Source: a bacterium
GTDB lineage: Bacteria > UBP15 > UBA6099
NCBI GenBank assembly: GCA_029573925.1
Contig: JAKQBV010000495.1
Location: 1-17,673 of the forward strand
DNA: 17,673 nucleotides
Direction: 5' to 3'
Position numbers and translations under genes: made by a program. Of the stretch, positions 5,847 to 15,192 are shown in pieces (the stretch's first letter is position 1; each line of letters begins with the position of its first letter). Under the pieces are notes generated by a model. That model worked only from the letters and a program-made list of their open reading frames with translations. It had not been told where the DNA came from and did not search any database.

Positions 5847-8800
5847 ATGTTCGGAAAGATACTGGAGATGAGGCTCACAAGATGGGTGGCGTCGTATCTG
5901 CTGGCGGCGATAACGCTGACGCTTACATACGGCGACGGGGCTGGGACGGCGCTCGCGCAGAAAGCCGCGCAGAAGAAAATCACCATAGCGGCGGTCGGCA
6001 TTGAGAACCTTACCAAAAGCAACATTCTTGCGGATAATTTCGGGATCGACATGCTGTTGGCCGAACTGTCTGACGTTGAGGATTGCGACTTGATGGCCAG
6101 AGCGAAAATCGTCGAGGCAATGAGAGGGTTAAAGCCCAATCCGGACGTGGCGATATCAGTCGGCGAAGCGGTCGGAGCGGACGCAGTGGTGGTCGGGTTC
6201 GTGAGCGACATTAAATATTCCGGCACGGAACAGGCGCAGGTGGAAGTCGGGCTGTCGATGTATTCCGTGGCTGAAGGGCATCTGTTGAGCGAGGCGGTGG
6301 TAGTCGGCAGGGTGGCTAGGCTCGGTTTTTCCGGGACGATGGAGCAACTCGCCGAGATGGCGGTCAGGGACGGCGTCAGGAACGCGGTCGGATTCCTTTT
6401 CGAAAACATGTCCAAGTTCGGCGTTGTCACCATGCTGAAGGGAAACAAGGTTTACACGAACCTTGCTCAGAGAGACAACGTCAGGGTTGGAGCCGAGATT
6501 GCAATCATGAGGGGCGACCGCCAAGTCGCCTCCATAGAGATAGACGAAGTTAGCATCGCGCATTCGGTCGGCAAAATAATCGAACAAAAAAAAGGCGTGA
6601 GCATCAAGGCCGGAGACAGAGCGAGGCTGGTTTACACGCCGGCTGTTTACGAGGAGTTGACCGGCGGGATCAAAAAGGTTCCCGAAAAGAAGAAGTTAAG
6701 CCCGTTGGTAATAGGATTGCTGGCGGTGGGAGTTGTGGCGGCTGTTTCCAGAGGAGGGAGCAAGGCCGAATCGCCGCAGGCGCAGCTTGGGCCTTCCTCC
6801 GTGGCGAGCGCGGACAACAAGGCAGTCGTGTATTCGCCGACGCCGTTCAATGTGGACTATATCCCCGGCGCTCCTATAAAAATCACCAATCCCGCATCGG
6901 ACGCCGGACTGATGTCCTGCTGGAATTCGAGCGCAAGCATCGTGCCGATAAACACGGTCGCCTACGAGTTTTTCCTGTCGACAACGACAAAAGACTCGAC
7001 GCTTCCCGGCAACGGATACACGCTGGTTTTTGACATGACGAACATTGCTTTCGAAGATTCGTCCAAGTTGAGCTGCGCCACATGTAACACTGATTTCGGG
7101 ACATGGGAAGTGCTCGATTCGACTTACGGCAGGCACGCTGCGATAGGCAACAGATACGGCGTGTCCTGCAACGTGACGCATTTCACTCCTTATGTCGTGG
7201 TTAATGACAACCGGGTATCGCCTCTTCCGAGGCCGAGCAATTTCAAGGCGCAATGCGGAGATGGCTCCGTGGGGCTGTACTGGCAGGCGCTGGAAAGCAC
7301 GAGCGCGACCGGATACAAGATATACGACTGCTCTCCGACATCATGCTCGACTGTGAAGACCACGATAATCGGAAGAAATGTCGAGAGCTATGAATTAACC
7401 AACATGACGAACGACCAACAGGTCTGTTATGCCATTCAGGGCGTGAGCAATAATCAGGAACAGGACGCTCTGATATCCCCGATTCAATGCGCGATTCCGT
7501 CCGCGGATCCGGAAGTCTGCAAAATCGAAGATATAACTCTCATTTCGCCGGCAAATAATTCAAGCATACAAAATTCGAAGCCATCTCTGATTTTTACAGG
7601 ATCAGGGACGATGGATTATTACATTGTCACATTGGAAACCACGGCGGCAATGAAGGAAGTGTTGTTCTCATTCCGGCAACAAGGGGAAGGAGCTTCAAGC
7701 TCCGGAGCTAGACAGACCTATACGGTGGCTTACGGCGGCTCAAGTCTATACCATAACAACACGTACAGATGGCGCGTCGACGGATACACCAACTCGAGAG
7801 GCAAAGAGCTTGCTTCAGTAAGCTGGCAGTTTACGTACACGGGAGGATACGTAGGAGAAGAATGTTGCGCGATAACTAAAGCGCCATCGACGATTAGCCC
7901 TTCTAATGGATCGGACATCCTGTATTCAGACCCGACATTTTTGTGGCAGAGCGATCCGTGCGCTAGGAAATATGTGTTAAATGTGTATAACCAGAGCGGA
8001 GCGAGCGTTTACTTCAATATTTTGGACGCCGCCGCAAATTCAGACCCGTACTCCGGGGAAGAGTTGCTCGACGACATGACGTATTATTGGTATGTGCTGG
8101 CAGACAACGGGTGTTCGTACACGAGCGCGAACACGGCGCAGTTCACAAAGCGCGCTCCGACTGAAGCTTCGGACTTGCCGATTCCCCAATGGGTCAGCGG
8201 ATCAGGATTGCAGCCCGTGCTGACGGGCGACCGGATAGTTTCTCTCGAATGGTATGAAATAACAGACCCCAATGTCATCGGTTACAGGGTGTACAGAGGA
8301 ACATCGTCAACCAGCCTCTCCACGCTTGATACTGTATATAAATCGCAACTGGGGACATCTCCGCCTAGCGAGAATTGCCCTGTGCAGTTCAGCGAAACGA
8401 AGCCGGGTTATTGCGATATCAGCGTTGTGAACGGAACGGAATATTTCTATAAGCTTGCAAGCATAACGACAGGAGGCGTGCCAAGCCAACAGTCTGTGTC
8501 GAAGTCCGCGCGCCCGCCGTTGCAAAGGCCTGAACTGATAAGTCCGGGAGCGGTGACGGCGAAAGTTATGACGTCAGACGATCCGACCTTCATCTGGTTC
8601 TCGGGAAACGGAACGGCTTCTGTCAGATACGATTTGCAGCTTATCGATGAGTCTAACAATCAGACTGTCTGGGAGCCGTCATCCATAAGCGGGACTTCGA
8701 TTCAATACGGAGGACCGAGGCTTGAAAAAGGAAAAACCTACAGGTGGTCGGTAAGAGCGAGGAACGATTTCATATTTTCAGAGTGGAGCACAGCGTTCAA

Positions 8801-11423
8801 GTTCACCAAGCAGGAATCGATAGGAAAACCGGACGCCCCGAATTGGTGCGGAGGGGCGTACTGTTCGCCACAGCAGTCGGAGCCGACGTTCCCCAATGAT
8901 TCTAACAGTTCGATAACGCTGTACTGGCAGAAACCGTCTTCAGCCAGCGTGGAAAGATTCAGGATTTACAGATGCCACGATGTGCAAGGAGAAGAGGGAT
9001 ATGGAATGGGCGTATGCACATTCAACGTGGCCGAAGTGTTGAACACGGCATGCAGTCCCACCAAAACAAATGTTGTTTGTTACGAAGACACATATCTCGC
9101 TCGCGGCAGAACATACTACTATTATGTGGCCGCGATAGACGAATATGCGGAGGAAAGCAACCCCTCGACTCCGCAGTCGGTAACTTTGCTCTTGAAAGGG
9201 CCGACGATTTATTATCCGCTTTACGACCAGTCGATATTCGTGCCGCAGCCGGAGTTCCAATGGCTGAAGGAAAACGGCGCCGAGTTTTACCACTTTCAAC
9301 TGGTTCAAAAGGCGGATGGCTTCGGCAATCCGACGAAGTACATATGGAACACGACACTGAGCGGCGACACGACATCCGTTCTTTACAACGCTGACGGAAC
9401 CGCGAAGGAAACGCTGAAGAATCCGACGACTCCAAGCCAAACGGGAGCGAGCAACGAGTATGCGTGGAGGGTCTGCTCGGCGAACAGCAAGTTCCCGATA
9501 TACACGTCGAGCTGTTCGCAGTCGCAGTTTATCAAGAACCTGTTCCCGCCAGACCCGGTCAGCCCGGGCAACAGCGAATACATAGCAGTGAGCGGAGCAA
9601 ACAACATAACGTTTAGATGGACGCTCACGCCGGGAGCGGCGGGATATACAGTGCGAGTCTGCAGCGTTCAGGGAACGGGAGACAACTGCACTTACTTCCC
9701 GATAATATGGCAGCAGAACGTTACGGCGAATGAAGCCACGATGTCGAACGTGGATTTGAACCCGTGCAATCTATCGGGCGATCCGACCTGCTCTCTGTCG
9801 GGCACGTATATGTGGGAAGTCAGGGCATTCGACGATTACGGAGCGGTGTCAGGCTCATGGCCGAACGTGAATAGAAGAACATTCTATGTTACGGGGAACG
9901 AAGCTCCAATCTTAACTTCGCCCGCTAACAATGAGATAATTGGTCCGGACATTTCAGCAGGAATAGTGCTTGATCCGTTCTACAGTCAACCCACATACAA
10001 ATATAACATTGATTTCGTATGCACGGAGATGAGCCAGCATTCGGGATATATTTTCAGGATCGAGGCAATCGAGGCGTCCGACGACGCGTTGCCCGACGGC
10101 GCTCCTCCCGGAACAGCCAGCTATGTGACGATATTCCAGAAAACAATTTCAGGTTGCTACCTTAACTCGACATCGGAAAACATAGAGTTCATGGCAGGGC
10201 GGAGATATAGGTGGAACGTGACCGTTCAGGGGACGCCGTTTAACGACGCCAATTCGAGGGAGTTCATCACCGGGCTTCCCAAACCGAGATTGCTCGCGCC
10301 GATGCATGGCGAACAGGTAATGATGGTAGACGATTGCGACGGCGCGTCTTCGACATTGTGCTTGCATTTCGACTGGGACGGCGGGGAAGTGGGCACGCAG
10401 CAAATATCAGGCGTCATAGGCGCGGCGAGCTACGACATAGAAATTCTCAGCAACGGCAGACCCTTCCTGTGCAACCCGCAATTTCTGTACGTGCCTGAGA
10501 ATCCGCCTGACCCGCCGCGAACGAACACGCAGAACACTTTCTGCGACCTGTCGACGACAAGCGTGACCAACGGAGATATATTCAGTTGGAGGGTGAGGGC
10601 GAGAGACGCATCCGGGGTACAGACAGTTTCAGGAGAAGGGTATCCCGGAGACTGGTCGCCATACAACTCGTTCACGGTGCTTATACCGTCTGTCGTTCTG
10701 GCGTCGCCTCCCGGAAATGGCGCGTGCGACCCGACGCTTGATCCGACTGGAGCCGGAATCGGCAACTGCGTGTCCGTCAGTTGCGTGGACGCATCTTACT
10801 ATTGGAGCCCGATACCATTTGCTCTCGGAAAATCCTGCTACAGGATAGACGTTTCGGATACTTATGATTTCAGAAATATTGTTTTCACGGACTATTCAGC
10901 AAGCCCGATGCACGGGACATTCCCTTGCCCGTATCAACAGTGCTTCGTAGGATCAATACAGGATGGACACTATGTTCCAATGACGAACGGAGTCGTATAT
11001 TATTGGAGGGTTGGGGCCAGCGTGACGCCCGACGGCGGAACGTGCGGGAACACATGGGTTTTCTCTGAAGTTTGGAGCTATTTGAAACGTCCGCCGAATC
11101 CTAGGAATGTTTCAATCACGGCGGCAGAACGCGCGGTGACAATCATGTGGGATCATCCGAGCGACTGCACGGCGGTTACGGGTCAGGCGTTGAGTTGGCC
11201 GGGCGTTCCTCCTGACAGAGGCGGCGGCTACATCATCTGGGTAGATGGCAGCAGGCATTCGATAACAACCAGTAACGTTGCTGTCATTTCAAACCTGAAC
11301 CCGGACACCACTTATGAGTTCTGCGTTCAGACACTGGACAACTCAGGAAACGCAAATCATCTAGGGAACGTGAGCCTTAACGTGTGTCAGGCTACGACGA
11401 CATTGCCGGAAACGGTTCCTTAA
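5847..11423 (+). CDS. Giant exported protein: CsgG/TolB-like and FlgT-C-like domains fused to a Cys-rich Fn3/Ig array
   Basis: A protein of 1858 residues with a good binding site (GGAGGG at 5836-5841, five bases before ATG). The signal peptide is about 1-37, with cleavage after ALA. A CsgG/TolB-N-like domain follows (about 44-195: KITIAAVGIENL, later ADAVVVGFVSDIKYSG); in known proteins this fold assembles at the outer membrane or activates envelope enzymes. Residues 199-273 resemble FlgT-C (KGNKVYTNLAQRDNVRVGAEI, later IKAGDRARLVY). A hydrophobic stretch LSPLVIGLLAVGVVAAV (294-310) follows a Lys-rich segment. About 330-450 is ZU5-like, ending with CNVTHFTPYVVV. About twelve Fn3/Ig-like modules run to the end, of two kinds: SLYW/GYKIY-type Fn3 and LISP-x-N with a TYRWRV signature. 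Roughly forty cysteines lie in the array. The N-terminal assignment is by pattern, not by search. It is presumably a cell-surface or envelope scaffold, and its unit ends in a strong terminator. Confidence 0.85.
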   Translation: MFGKILEMRLTRWVASYLLAAITLTLTYGDGAGTALAQKAAQKKITIAAVGIENLTKSNILADNFGIDMLLAELSDVEDCDLMARAKIVEAMRGLKPNPDVAISVGEAVGADAVVVGFVSDIKYSGTEQAQVEVGLSMYSVAEGHLLSEAVVVGRVARLGFSGTMEQLAEMAVRDGVRNAVGFLFENMSKFGVVTMLKGNKVYTNLAQRDNVRVGAEIAIMRGDRQVASIEIDEVSIAHSVGKIIEQKKGVSIKAGDRARLVYTPAVYEELTGGIKKVPEKKKLSPLVIGLLAVGVVAAVSRGGSKAESPQAQLGPSSVASADNKAVVYSPTPFNVDYIPGAPIKITNPASDAGLMSCWNSSASIVPINTVAYEFFLSTTTKDSTLPGNGYTLVFDMTNIAFEDSSKLSCATCNTDFGTWEVLDSTYGRHAAIGNRYGVSCNVTHFTPYVVVNDNRVSPLPRPSNFKAQCGDGSVGLYWQALESTSATGYKIYDCSPTSCSTVKTTIIGRNVESYELTNMTNDQQVCYAIQGVSNNQEQDALISPIQCAIPSADPEVCKIEDITLISPANNSSIQNSKPSLIFTGSGTMDYYIVTLETTAAMKEVLFSFRQQGEGASSSGARQTYTVAYGGSSLYHNNTYRWRVDGYTNSRGKELASVSWQFTYTGGYVGEECCAITKAPSTISPSNGSDILYSDPTFLWQSDPCARKYVLNVYNQSGASVYFNILDAAANSDPYSGEELLDDMTYYWYVLADNGCSYTSANTAQFTKRAPTEASDLPIPQWVSGSGLQPVLTGDRIVSLEWYEITDPNVIGYRVYRGTSSTSLSTLDTVYKSQLGTSPPSENCPVQFSETKPGYCDISVVNGTEYFYKLASITTGGVPSQQSVSKSARPPLQRPELISPGAVTAKVMTSDDPTFIWFSGNGTASVRYDLQLIDESNNQTVWEPSSISGTSIQYGGPRLEKGKTYRWSVRARNDFIFSEWSTAFKFTKQESIGKPDAPNWCGGAYCSPQQSEPTFPNDSNSSITLYWQKPSSASVERFRIYRCHDVQGEEGYGMGVCTFNVAEVLNTACSPTKTNVVCYEDTYLARGRTYYYYVAAIDEYAEESNPSTPQSVTLLLKGPTIYYPLYDQSIFVPQPEFQWLKENGAEFYHFQLVQKADGFGNPTKYIWNTTLSGDTTSVLYNADGTAKETLKNPTTPSQTGASNEYAWRVCSANSKFPIYTSSCSQSQFIKNLFPPDPVSPGNSEYIAVSGANNITFRWTLTPGAAGYTVRVCSVQGTGDNCTYFPIIWQQNVTANEATMSNVDLNPCNLSGDPTCSLSGTYMWEVRAFDDYGAVSGSWPNVNRRTFYVTGNEAPILTSPANNEIIGPDISAGIVLDPFYSQPTYKYNIDFVCTEMSQHSGYIFRIEAIEASDDALPDGAPPGTASYVTIFQKTISGCYLNSTSENIEFMAGRRYRWNVTVQGTPFNDANSREFITGLPKPRLLAPMHGEQVMMVDDCDGASSTLCLHFDWDGGEVGTQQISGVIGAASYDIEILSNGRPFLCNPQFLYVPENPPDPPRTNTQNTFCDLSTTSVTNGDIFSWRVRARDASGVQTVSGEGYPGDWSPYNSFTVLIPSVVLASPPGNGACDPTLDPTGAGIGNCVSVSCVDASYYWSPIPFALGKSCYRIDVSDTYDFRNIVFTDYSASPMHGTFPCPYQQCFVGSIQDGHYVPMTNGVVYYWRVGASVTPDGGTCGNTWVFSEVWSYLKRPPNPRNVSITAAERAVTIMWDHPSDCTAVTGQALSWPGVPPDRGGGYIIWVDGSRHSITTSNVAVISNLNPDTTYEFCVQTLDNSGNANHLGNVSLNVCQATTTLPETVP
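7210..11414 (+). repeat. Array of about twelve divergent Fn3/Ig-like modules
   Basis: Approximate module borders (base positions): 7210, 7516, 7856, 8161, 8521, 8821, 9196, 9541, 9898, 10276, 10684 and 11086. Modules starting at 7210, 8161, 8821 and 11086 are classic Fn3 (W near strand B, GY-x-IY in strand C, YYVAAID- or FCVQTLD-like strand F). The others open with a SP-G/N motif and end with a (T/I)Y(R/M)W-x-V strand. The DNA itself is not repetitive: the modules share pattern, not sequence, so duplication is old. Confidence 0.7.
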
Positions 11424-11483
11424 GGCTTATTGCGGCATACATCGGCTCTGGTTTGAGCGAGCGCGATGGACATTAGCGAATAG

Positions 11484-11514
11484 AAAAGCCGCCGGGTAGT
11501 TCCGGCGGCTTTTT
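11484..11514 (+). terminator. Strong intrinsic terminator after the giant gene
   Basis: AAAAGCCGCCGG (11484-11495) pairs perfectly with CCGGCGGCTTTT (11502-11513) across a six-base loop, and the T-run continues to 11514. It lies 61 bases past the stop of the Fn3 protein and isolates it from the DUF4175 unit. Confidence 0.92.
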
Positions 11515-11549
11515 CGTGAAAGCGCGACGGAGGCATCCGACGCTGTAAT

Positions 11550-11558
11550 TGTTATAAT
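11550..11558 (+). promoter_or_regulatory. Extended -10 promoter for the DUF4175 unit
   Basis: TGTTATAAT is a perfect match to the extended -10 form TGnTATAAT. No good -35 is seen at 16-18 bases, as is common for extended -10 promoters. The start would be near 11565, giving a leader of about 215 bases before the DUF4175 start at 11780. The leader (11566-11779) contains an open frame but no recognised riboswitch. Confidence 0.55.
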
Positions 11559-11586
11559 AGATATGATTGCTTAAGCCGAATTTTTC

Positions 11587-11787
11587 ATGAGAAAAATCCG
11601 GGAAATCGAAAAAAGGGCGATCCATGTATTTGAATCATCGACTCGAACTGCCGTCACATGCGAAACAGTATGCTCTCGCTCGATTCGCCTCGTATCACAT
11701 CTCTTTCTTCGATTTCAACCAGCATTGGTGAAAATGCAGGTTAATGCTTTGTTGATCCGAATGGCGTTTTTGATGTCTTATGAATGA
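11587..11787 (+). CDS. Possible 66-residue leader ORF overlapping the DUF4175 start
   Basis: An ATG-started frame of 66 residues (MRKIREIEKRAIHVFESS at the N-terminus, LLIRMAFLMSYE at the end) that terminates at 11785-11787, eight bases inside the DUF4175 gene. It has no clear ribosome binding site and no recognisable domain, and its composition is not distinctive. Its only support is position: the overlap ATGAATGA is the geometry used for translational coupling, and the downstream gene lacks a Shine-Dalgarno. It could equally be chance. Confidence 0.2.
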   Translation: MRKIREIEKRAIHVFESSTRTAVTCETVCSRSIRLVSHLFLRFQPALVKMQVNALLIRMAFLMSYE

Positions 11788-14700
11788 GAAAGACAAAAAC
11801 AACTTTCGAATAATCGCCGAAAGACTTGCCCGGCTGAAAACATTATGGCGGGCAATGGAGGCGGCGCGGGGGGCTGCGGCGGCTTTGATCGCGCTGATGG
11901 TTCCTAACGCGCTCGGAATGGTCGCAGGCGCGACAGGCGCGCCGCGCGCCGCCATTGTTCTTTCGGCGTTTGTTATTTCCTTTTCCGCCGTCGTGTGCCT
12001 GTTCGTCGTTCCCCTCGTCAGGCCTCTGACTTTGAAGGACATAGCGCTTCTGGTTGAAAGAAAGCATTCGTCGTTATCCGGCAAAGCGGTCAACTGCGTC
12101 GAGCTTTTTTCGGACGCGGAAACAGGCAAAGCAGCTTTCGATTTGGGGCGGCTTTCGTCTTTGTTGGAAGAGACGGTTGCGGAGATGTCTCATTTCTCAT
12201 ACTCTGAAGCTCTGAACATGCCGGGAATGAGAAAATCGCTGATTGCGCTGGCGGCCGCAGGGGCGGTTGTGGCGGCGGCGCTGGCTATAGGCGACGCCTC
12301 GCCGTCCGGGTTTGTCTCCTACATGTCTCCCCCTTATTTGCCTGTCCGCGAAAAAATAAAGCTTCAATGGATTACCGGCGATATTGTCGCGCCCGTCGGA
12401 AGCGAAGTGGCAATAGAAGCGAGACTTACAGGAGTCACATCAGGGATTCCCGTTATCATTCTTGAGAGGGCGGGACTTGGGCCGCGAGTTGAAAAGATGG
12501 AGTCGGCGCGCGCGGAGAATGGAAACGTATCGACGTTTGTATTCAAGGTAGGCTCTCTCCCCGGCGACATGTCATATTCAGTTGAATATAAAAATTTTCA
12601 GACGCGTAAATACACAGTGAAGGCTGTCGAACCGCCGGGAGTGAGGTCGGTGAGCCTGAAGATTATCTATCCTAGCCACACCGGGTTGAAGGAAGAGCGG
12701 CGTTCCGGCGGCGGGGATATTAAGGCTCCGTTCGGTTCTCAGGTGTTCATATCTGCGGAAGCTACTTCGCCGCTGCGAAGCGCGCGACTTCTGTTCGATA
12801 ACGAGGACGAGACAGAATTGGCAGTTGACGGCGCGAGCGCGGAAGGCAGTTTCGATGTCGAGAGAAGCGGCAGATATGAGATTCTGCTGACCGACGAAAA
12901 TGGATTCATCAATGCGAAACCGCCGCGTTATGTGGTTGAGTCGGTTGCGGACGAGCCGCCTGAAATCGCGATTATCAAGCCTGAAAACGACATCGACGCC
13001 AATAAGGACTCGATTGTGGTTGTCAGAGGGGAATCGAGAGACGACTACCGTGTCGACCGAGTGTCGGTTCACTATCGGGCGGCGGATTCCGGTAGGCATG
13101 AAACTGTCCAGATAAACGCGAGGCCGGGAAAAGAGTTGCTGTTTGAGTTCCGGCTTGATCTTAAGGAACTGGGCGTTTACGAGGGCGAAACTCTTGAATA
13201 TTTTCTTTCCGCCACGGACAACGACGCGCTGACTGGACCGAAAACCGCGAGGTCGGAGATCAGGCGCGTTAGGGTTCTGTCGAAGGTGGAGGATTACAGG
13301 GAAATACTCGCCGCGCAGGAAGACATCGAAATGAATTTGGAGGCGCTGCTGGGCGAAGGCCGGAGTCTTGCTGAAAGAACGGAGGAGATGGCGCGGAATC
13401 TTTCCCGTGAACTCAGGGAAGACGGCGGCAGGAAATGGACGGCTGAGACGGAGCGTGCGGTAGAGCGGACGCTTGCGCTCGATTCGGAGCTTGCCCAACT
13501 GTCGAAAAGGCTGGAAGAAACTGTCGAACGCATGAGGAACAACGAGTTCGTCAATCTTGAGACAGTGTCGAAAATGAACGAGCTGAACAAGCTGATGCAG
13601 GAGATAATGACGGACGAAATCCGCGAGCTTGTTGAAAAAATAAGGAAACAATTGGAGAGCGCGAGATTCGAAAACACGGACGCGCTGATGATGCAGGCGA
13701 TGAAGGAGCGGAGGGCGGCGCTGGACAATCTCGACAGGACGATTCAGAAGATGAAGCGCGTGCGTGAAGAGCAGAAACTTGCGGCGGCGAGCGCGCGGTT
13801 CAAGGAGCTTGAGGAGAGGCAGGAGAGCCTTCTGGACAGGACACAGGCGCTGAACGAGGCCGCCGGGGACAGGAAGCCGGACGCGGCGCAATGCTCCGAG
13901 GCGGCGGCGCAGTCGCGGGAACAGGCCCGGATACACGACGGCGCGGATTCCGCGCTTGATTACATAGAGGCTTTGGCTGAAGAGATGGAAGGCGCGTCGC
14001 CGGAAACTGCGGACGCTCTGAAGTCGGCGGCGGAGACGGCGGGGACTGAAAAATTGAAAGGAAGAATGGCGGGCGCGAGGGATTCTCTGGGGCGTTGCTC
14101 GCTAAAAAAAGCGGCGGACAACGAGCGGGCGGCGCTGGAGACTTTGCGCAAGATGAACGACAAGCTGAAAGGCGCGGCGGGCGAGTTTGCGGCAAAGATG
14201 TCCGCGAAAGAGAAAGAGATGATAAGGCGGCTGCTGCGAGGGACGCTAGATGTGTCTGCGGCGCACGAGGCGACAAGGGCGAAGACGGAGAAAATGATGG
14301 AGAGGACGGGCGCGCGGCCTTCAGCCCCTGAGTTTAAGAAGGCTGCGGACGAGCAGCAACTGGCCCGTTTGGCCGCAGAAACTCTGGCTCAGGATGCCGC
14401 CGCTTTGGCGTCGTTTTCTCTGGCCGTGTCTCAGAACGCGCCGTTGATAGCGGCGGAAGCGGCGAGGGCGCTCGCTCGCTCTGTGGAGAGTTTTTCGGAA
14501 ATGAAGCTGGACGAAGCGGCGTCGAGCCAGAACTCGGCCTCTCTGCGGCTGAACCAACTCGCGGTCTCTCTGTTGGACGCCGAAAAACGCGCCGGCATGG
14601 AGTCTTCCGCGTCCGAATTGGAGTCGTTCATGGGCAGGCTGCGGCAGCTTGCCGATAGTCAACAGGCTCTCAACGAGGCGACGGAAAGGCTCGGCGAATC

Positions 14701-15157
14701 CGGTCTGCCGATCCCGCAGATGTCCGCCGGAATGCAAAGCCTAGCCATGCAGCAGAAACTTATTGGAGACGGCCTCGGACAACTCATGGATGACATGGGA
14801 AACGTGGGGGGAATGTCGGAGCGGCTTAAACAAATAAGCGAAGAGATGGAAATGATACGCAAAGACATGGAGGGGGGCAGGATCACGGTCGAGGTGAAGA
14901 GGAGGCAGTCAAACGCGCTTCGGAGGCTTAGGGAGTCCGCTTTGTCTCTGCGCAAGGAATCGCTTGAGGAAAAGAGGGTTGCCGAATCGGCGAAGGAATA
15001 CGTCCCCGCCATCTCTCCAAAGGCGATAGACGTGTCGCGAGACCTGCTGCCGGAACATGTGCTGAGGCAGATCGAAAATCTGAAGGGCGAGCCGGCCCCC
15101 GAAGGTTTCGAGGGCATCATAGAAAACTACTATAAAGAATTGCTGAAAGGCGAATAG
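11780..15157 (+). CDS. DUF4175 family membrane protein with long coiled-coil domain
   Basis: A protein of 1125 residues. Three hydrophobic segments (about 31-52, 57-80, 152-171) flank the family-typical patch LTLKDIALLVERKHSSLSGKAV (83-104). About 190-490 is beta-rich and exported-looking, with Ig-like units (for example SLKIIYPSHTGLKEE, later DEPPEIAIIKPENDIDAN). From about 495 to 1075 it is a charged Ala/Glu/Arg/Met-rich coiled coil. The terminus PEGFEGIIENYYKELLKGE resembles the end of other DUF4175 proteins, which place a similar helix last. An upstream in-frame TGA at 11771 leaves ATG 11780 as the first usable start; no Shine-Dalgarno is visible. DUF4175 proteins are often encoded near MoxR ATPases and von Willebrand A proteins in envelope clusters; their function is unknown. 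The TPR gene begins 35 bases downstream, in the same operon. Confidence 0.85.
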   Translation: MNEKDKNNFRIIAERLARLKTLWRAMEAARGAAAALIALMVPNALGMVAGATGAPRAAIVLSAFVISFSAVVCLFVVPLVRPLTLKDIALLVERKHSSLSGKAVNCVELFSDAETGKAAFDLGRLSSLLEETVAEMSHFSYSEALNMPGMRKSLIALAAAGAVVAAALAIGDASPSGFVSYMSPPYLPVREKIKLQWITGDIVAPVGSEVAIEARLTGVTSGIPVIILERAGLGPRVEKMESARAENGNVSTFVFKVGSLPGDMSYSVEYKNFQTRKYTVKAVEPPGVRSVSLKIIYPSHTGLKEERRSGGGDIKAPFGSQVFISAEATSPLRSARLLFDNEDETELAVDGASAEGSFDVERSGRYEILLTDENGFINAKPPRYVVESVADEPPEIAIIKPENDIDANKDSIVVVRGESRDDYRVDRVSVHYRAADSGRHETVQINARPGKELLFEFRLDLKELGVYEGETLEYFLSATDNDALTGPKTARSEIRRVRVLSKVEDYREILAAQEDIEMNLEALLGEGRSLAERTEEMARNLSRELREDGGRKWTAETERAVERTLALDSELAQLSKRLEETVERMRNNEFVNLETVSKMNELNKLMQEIMTDEIRELVEKIRKQLESARFENTDALMMQAMKERRAALDNLDRTIQKMKRVREEQKLAAASARFKELEERQESLLDRTQALNEAAGDRKPDAAQCSEAAAQSREQARIHDGADSALDYIEALAEEMEGASPETADALKSAAETAGTEKLKGRMAGARDSLGRCSLKKAADNERAALETLRKMNDKLKGAAGEFAAKMSAKEKEMIRRLLRGTLDVSAAHEATRAKTEKMMERTGARPSAPEFKKAADEQQLARLAAETLAQDAAALASFSLAVSQNAPLIAAEAARALARSVESFSEMKLDEAASSQNSASLRLNQLAVSLLDAEKRAGMESSASELESFMGRLRQLADSQQALNEATERLGESGLPIPQMSAGMQSLAMQQKLIGDGLGQLMDDMGNVGGMSERLKQISEEMEMIRKDMEGGRITVEVKRRQSNALRRLRESALSLRKESLEEKRVAESAKEYVPAISPKAIDVSRDLLPEHVLRQIENLKGEPAPEGFEGIIENYYKELLKGE

Positions 15158-15192
15158 CGCGCCGGGCGAAAAGCGCGGCGGGATTGAGCGGC

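Noticed and set aside
11620..11730. tRNA-like pattern on the minus strand (a GTTCGAGTC T-loop-like string preceded by a GAGAGC-like string)
   Set aside because: The T-stem arms around TTCGAGT do not pair, no D-stem GCTC partner exists, the anticodon stem is poor and there is no acceptor pairing. It is chance or a remnant too decayed to call.
12578..13936. Long 452-residue open frame on the minus strand within the DUF4175 gene
   Set aside because: It is Arg/Leu/Pro-rich shadow translation of a GC-rich coiled-coil coding sequence, with no recognisable domain. The plus-strand frame is clearly a family member.
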